Below are positions 61,008-64,000 of a stretch of 64,000 nt of DNA, one piece after another. This DNA is from Streptococcus mitis (GTDB taxonomy: Bacteria > Bacillota > Bacilli > Lactobacillales > Streptococcaceae): the NCBI RefSeq assembly GCF_946190375.1, contig NZ_CAMIAF010000007.1, positions 39,447-103,446 on the forward strand, given 5' to 3'. The notes under the pieces are model-generated. The model was not told where the DNA came from and searched no databases. It was given only the letters and a program-made list of their open reading frames with translations. The translations under genes and the position numbers were made by a program. The stretch's first letter is position 1. Each line of letters starts with the position of its first letter.

Positions 61008-62966
61008 ATGAAAAAACAAAATAATGGTTTAATTAAAAATCCTTTTCTATGGTTATTACTTATTTTTTTCCTAGTTACAGCCTACCAGTATTTTAGTACA
61101 GGTAGTGTTGCAGGGAAAAGTGAGCAAATTAATTATACAGAATTGGTAAAAGAAATTACCGATGACAATGTAAAAGAATTGACTTACCAACCAAATGGCA
61201 GTGTTATCGAAGTTTCAGGTGTTTATAAAAATCCTAAAACAAGTAAAGAAGAAACAGGAATTCAGTTCTTTTCTCCTTCTGCTACAACAGTAGAGAAATT
61301 TTCAAGCATCATTCTTCCTTCAGATACGACAGTATCTGAATTGCAAAAGCTTGCTTCTGACCATAAAGCGGAAGTAACTGTTAAGCATGAAAGTTCAAGT
61401 GGTATGTGGATTAATATTCTTGTATCCATTGTGCCATTCGGTATTCTTTTCTTCTTCCTATTCTCTATGATGGGAAATATGGGAGGAAATAATAGCCGTA
61501 ACCCAATGAGTTTTGGACGTAGTAAGGCTAAAGCTGCAAATAAAGAAGATATAAAAGTAAGATTTTCAGATGTTGCTGGAGCTGAAGAAGAAAAACAAGA
61601 ACTAGTTGAAGTTGTTGAATTCTTAAAAGATCCAAAACGATTTACAAAACTTGGAGCTCGTATTCCAGCAGGTGTTCTTTTGGAGGGACCTCCGGGAACA
61701 GGTAAAACTTTGCTTGCTAAGGCAGTCGCCGGAGAAGCAGGTGTTCCATTCTTTAGTATTTCAGGTTCTGACTTTGTAGAAATGTTTGTCGGAGTTGGAG
61801 CTAGTCGTGTTCGTTCTCTTTTTGAAGATGCCAAAAAAGCAGCACCAGCTATTATCTTTATCGATGAAATTGATGCTGTTGGACGTCAACGTGGAGTCGG
61901 TCTTGGCGGAGGTAATGACGAACGTGAACAAACCTTGAACCAACTTTTGATTGAGATGGATGGTTTTGAGGGAAATGAAGGGATTATTGTCATCGCTGCG
62001 ACAAACCGTTCAGATGTACTTGACCCTGCCCTTCTGCGTCCAGGACGTTTTGATAGAAAAGTATTGGTTGGCCGTCCTGATGTTAAAGGTCGTGAAGCAA
62101 TCTTGAAAGTTCACGCTAAGAACAAGCCTTTAGCAGAAGATGTAGATTTGAAATTAGTTGCTCAACAAACTCCAGGTTTTGTTGGTGCTGATTTAGAGAA
62201 TGTATTGAATGAAGCTGCTTTAGTCGCTGCTCGTCGCAATAAATCGATAATTGATGCTTCAGATATTGATGAAGCAGAAGATAGAGTGATTGCTGGTCCT
62301 TCTAAGAAAGATAAGACAGTTTCACAAAAAGAACGTGAATTGGTTGCCTATCATGAGGCAGGACATACCATTGTTGGTTTAGTCTTATCGAATGCCCGAG
62401 TTGTCCATAAGGTTACAATTGTACCACGTGGTCGTGCAGGTGGTTATATGATTGCACTTCCTAAAGAGGATCAAATGCTTCTATCTAAAGAAGATATGAA
62501 AGAGCAATTGGCTGGCTTAATGGGTGGACGTGTAGCTGAAGAAATTATCTTTAATGTCCAAACGACAGGAGCTTCAAATGACTTTGAACAAGCGACACAG
62601 ATGGCTCGTGCAATGGTTACAGAGTACGGTATGAGTGAAAAACTTGGTCCGGTACAATATGAGGGTAATCATGCCATGTTTGGTGTACAAAGCCCTCAAA
62701 AATCAATTTCAGAACAAACAGCTTATGAAATTGACGAAGAAGTTCGTTCATTATTAAATGAAGCACGAAATAAAGCTGCTGAAATTATTCAGTCAAATCG
62801 TGAAACTCACAAGTTGATTGCAGAAGCATTATTGAAATACGAAACATTGGATAGTACACAAATTAAATCTCTTTACGAAACAGGAAAGATGCCTGAAACA
62901 GTAGAAGAAGAATCACATGCATTATCTTATGATGAAGTAAAGTCAAAAATGAATGATGAAAAATAA
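61008..62966 (+). CDS. ftsH: Membrane ATP-dependent zinc protease FtsH
   Basis: A 652-residue membrane protease. Two membrane helices (about 11-28 and 130-150) flank an extracellular domain. The AAA+ domain has Walker [10 protein letters not shown] and Walker B IIFIDEID, and the peptidase site is HEAGH with a later zinc-binding Glu/Asp. Its terminator is followed at once by the comX promoter. Confidence 0.97.
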   Translation: MKKQNNGLIKNPFLWLLLIFFLVTAYQYFSTGSVAGKSEQINYTELVKEITDDNVKELTYQPNGSVIEVSGVYKNPKTSKEETGIQFFSPSATTVEKFSSIILPSDTTVSELQKLASDHKAEVTVKHESSSGMWINILVSIVPFGILFFFLFSMMGNMGGNNSRNPMSFGRSKAKAANKEDIKVRFSDVAGAEEEKQELVEVVEFLKDPKRFTKLGARIPAGVLLEGPPGTGKTLLAKAVAGEAGVPFFSISGSDFVEMFVGVGASRVRSLFEDAKKAAPAIIFIDEIDAVGRQRGVGLGGGNDEREQTLNQLLIEMDGFEGNEGIIVIAATNRSDVLDPALLRPGRFDRKVLVGRPDVKGREAILKVHAKNKPLAEDVDLKLVAQQTPGFVGADLENVLNEAALVAARRNKSIIDASDIDEAEDRVIAGPSKKDKTVSQKERELVAYHEAGHTIVGLVLSNARVVHKVTIVPRGRAGGYMIALPKEDQMLLSKEDMKEQLAGLMGGRVAEEIIFNVQTTGASNDFEQATQMARAMVTEYGMSEKLGPVQYEGNHAMFGVQSPQKSISEQTAYEIDEEVRSLLNEARNKAAEIIQSNRETHKLIAEALLKYETLDSTQIKSLYETGKMPETVEEESHALSYDEVKSKMNDEK

Positions 62967-62969
62967 CCC

Positions 62970-62996
62970 AAAGAGAGGCTTGTCCTCTCTTTTTTG
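62970..62996 (+). terminator. Terminator after ftsH
   Basis: AGAGAGG / CCTCTCT stem with loop CTTGT, then TTTTTT. It ends two bases before the ComE repeats of comX. Confidence 0.88.
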
Positions 62997-62997
62997 T

Positions 62998-63027
62998 GCA
63001 GTTGAGGAGCTAAAGGGTGCAGAATGG
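62998..63027 (+). promoter_or_regulatory. ComE binding repeats of comX
   Basis: GCAGTTGAG, twelve bases, GCAGAATGG. Same 9-12-9 layout as the comC site, with the second half less well conserved; it starts 89 bases before the comX ATG. Confidence 0.82.
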
Positions 63028-63086
63028 ATGAAATGTGCCAAAAGTGTTTCTGAATCTGTTAGACTGTACACAGAAAGGGGAAGATT

Positions 63087-63566
63087 ATGCTTAAAGAATT
63101 GTATAAAGAAGTCCAGGGAATTGTATACAAGTGTAGAAATGAATATTACCTTCATTTGTGGGAGTTATCGGACTGGGATCAAGAGGGAATGATTTGCTTA
63201 CATGAATTAATCAGTAGAGAAGAAGGGATAGTAGAAGATATTCCTCGTTTAAGGAAATATTTCAAAACAAAATTCCGGAATCGAATTCTAGATTATCTCC
63301 GTAAACAAGAAAGTCAAAAACGGAGATATGATAAAGAGCTTTATGAAGAAGTGGGTGAGATTAGTCATCGTATAAGTGAGGGAGGACTCTGGCTAGATGA
63401 TTATTATCTCTTTCATGAGACACTAAGAGATTATAGAATCAAACAAAGTAAAGAGAAACAAGAAGAGTTAGAACGCGTTTTAAGACATGAACGCTTTCGA
63501 GGTCGTCAAAGAGTTCTAAGGGACTTACGCATTGTGTTTAAAGAGTTTGATATCCGTACACATTAG
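63087..63566 (+). CDS. comX: Competence sigma factor ComX (SigX)
   Basis: A 159-residue alternative sigma factor that directs polymerase to TACGAATA boxes and turns on late competence genes. The start MLKELYKEVQGIVYK and core-binding region 2 (IPRLRKYFKTKFRNRILDYLRKQE, in pieces) are clear, followed by a basic region-4 part (RFRGRQRVLRDLRIVF). It is placed between ftsH and the tRNA-Glu/rRNA operon, the standard comX1 site. AAAGGGGAAG precedes the ATG. Confidence 0.95.
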   Translation: MLKELYKEVQGIVYKCRNEYYLHLWELSDWDQEGMICLHELISREEGIVEDIPRLRKYFKTKFRNRILDYLRKQESQKRRYDKELYEEVGEISHRISEGGLWLDDYYLFHETLRDYRIKQSKEKQEELERVLRHERFRGRQRVLRDLRIVFKEFDIRTH

Positions 63567-63605
63567 GAATTCATGCAAAAAAGTAAAAAAAGTTTAAAAA
63601 AGGTG

Positions 63606-63633
63606 TTGACAAAGTTTGAAAAGTCGGTATAAT
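63606..63633 (+). promoter_or_regulatory. Promoter of tRNA-Glu before the rRNA operon
   Basis: TTGACA and TATAAT 16 bases apart, 25 bases before the tRNA. Confidence 0.88.
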
Positions 63634-63658
63634 AGTAAGAGTTGAAAATAACAACTCT

Positions 63659-63730
63659 GGTCCGTTGGTCAAGGGGTTAAGACACCGCCTTTTCACGGCG
63701 GTAACACGGGTTCGAATCCCGTACGGACTA
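63659..63730 (+). tRNA. tRNA-Glu (TTC), second copy
   Basis: A 72-base cloverleaf identical to the minus-strand copy at 43340-43411. Anticodon TTC. Confidence 0.97.
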
Positions 63731-63788
63731 TGGTATGTTGCGGTAGTAACACTTGATGAAAAAAGTTTAAAAAAGTTTCAAAAAAGTG

Positions 63789-63817
63789 TTGACAAGCGAA
63801 AGCGACTGTGATATACT
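63789..63817 (+). promoter_or_regulatory. rRNA operon promoter
   Basis: TTGACA and TATACT with 17 bases between, 155 bases before 16S. The bases 63818-63970 are leader RNA and carry no gene. Confidence 0.88.
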
Positions 63818-63971
63818 AATATAGTTGTCACTTGAGAGAAGTGAGTGACAAAGACCTTTGAAAACTGAACAAGACGAACCAATGTGCAGGGCACTACAAC
63901 TAAGGTTGTAGTACTGAACAATGAAAAAACAATAAATCTGTCAGTGACAGAAATGAGTGAGAACTCAAACT

Positions 63972-64000
63972 TTTAATGAGAGTTTGATCCTGGCTCAGGA
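63972..64000 (+). rRNA. 16S rRNA (first bases only)
   Basis: The window ends in the universal 16S start AGAGTTTGATCCTGGCTCAG. Only about 29 bases are inside; the exact mature 5' end is approximate. Confidence 0.95.

Noticed and set aside
62953-63192. ORF of 79 residues crossing the ftsH terminator and comX start
   Set aside because: It overlaps ftsH, a terminator, the ComE repeats and comX in another frame; it has no ribosome site.

Overview
The window is about 64 kb of low-GC Firmicute chromosome spanning the replication origin of a mitis-group Streptococcus. Almost every protein and the gene order match the region running from hslO past dnaA to the first rRNA operon of S. pneumoniae. Three features point to an S. 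mitis-like relative rather than a typical pneumococcus. The cbpA/two-component-06 block that pneumococcus carries between dusB and clpC is missing. The CbpD-like lysin has only one SH3 segment. The competence pheromone is neither CSP-1 nor CSP-2. These comparisons come from memory of the families, not from a database search.

Layout. 1-3.5 kb: end of hslO, dusB, a cysteine hydrolase, a serine-rich lipoprotein and a small membrane-protein gene broken by a stop codon. 3.5-9.5 kb: clpC-ctsR, then a thiamine/HMP-type ABC transporter operon behind a TPP riboswitch. 9.6-17.6 kb: competence lysin cbpD, veg, dnaB, rplI, gdpP, hpf and comFA-comFC. 17.7-21.9 kb: yigZ, a PH-like protein, cysK, tsf, rpsB. 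22-31 kb: envelope genes pcsB, mreD, mreC; vitamin transporter ecfT-ecfA2-ecfA1; pgsA, rodZ-like, and a pair of M16-like genes. 31-43 kb: yaaA-recF, guaB, trpS, an ABC-F protein, a YfhO-family membrane protein, a YhgE/Pip protein with a divergent TetR regulator. 43-46.5 kb: tRNA-Asn, tRNA-Glu, comCDE, tRNA-Arg, rlmH. 46.6-51.5 kb: htrA, parB, origin, dnaA, dnaN. 51.5-64 kb: ychF, pth, mfd, rqcP, divIC, a beta-lactamase-fold protein, tilS, hpt, ftsH, comX, tRNA-Glu and the first bases of 16S rRNA.

The genes tie together in three ways. First, competence: comCDE and comX have ComE-type direct repeats (9-12-9 spacing), and comFA, cbpD and one unexpected site before the lipoprotein have ComX-type boxes. 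Second, replication and segregation: DnaA boxes flank dnaA, a possible DnaA-trio lies between dnaA and dnaN, ParB is encoded without a ParA in this window, and three parS-like sites sit inside coding genes. Third, envelope homeostasis: a CiaR-type repeat precedes htrA and a WalR-type repeat precedes pcsB. Genes run mostly leftward on the left of the origin and rightward on its right. I saw no prophage, insertion sequence or CRISPR array. No gene-free stretch exceeds 300 bases.
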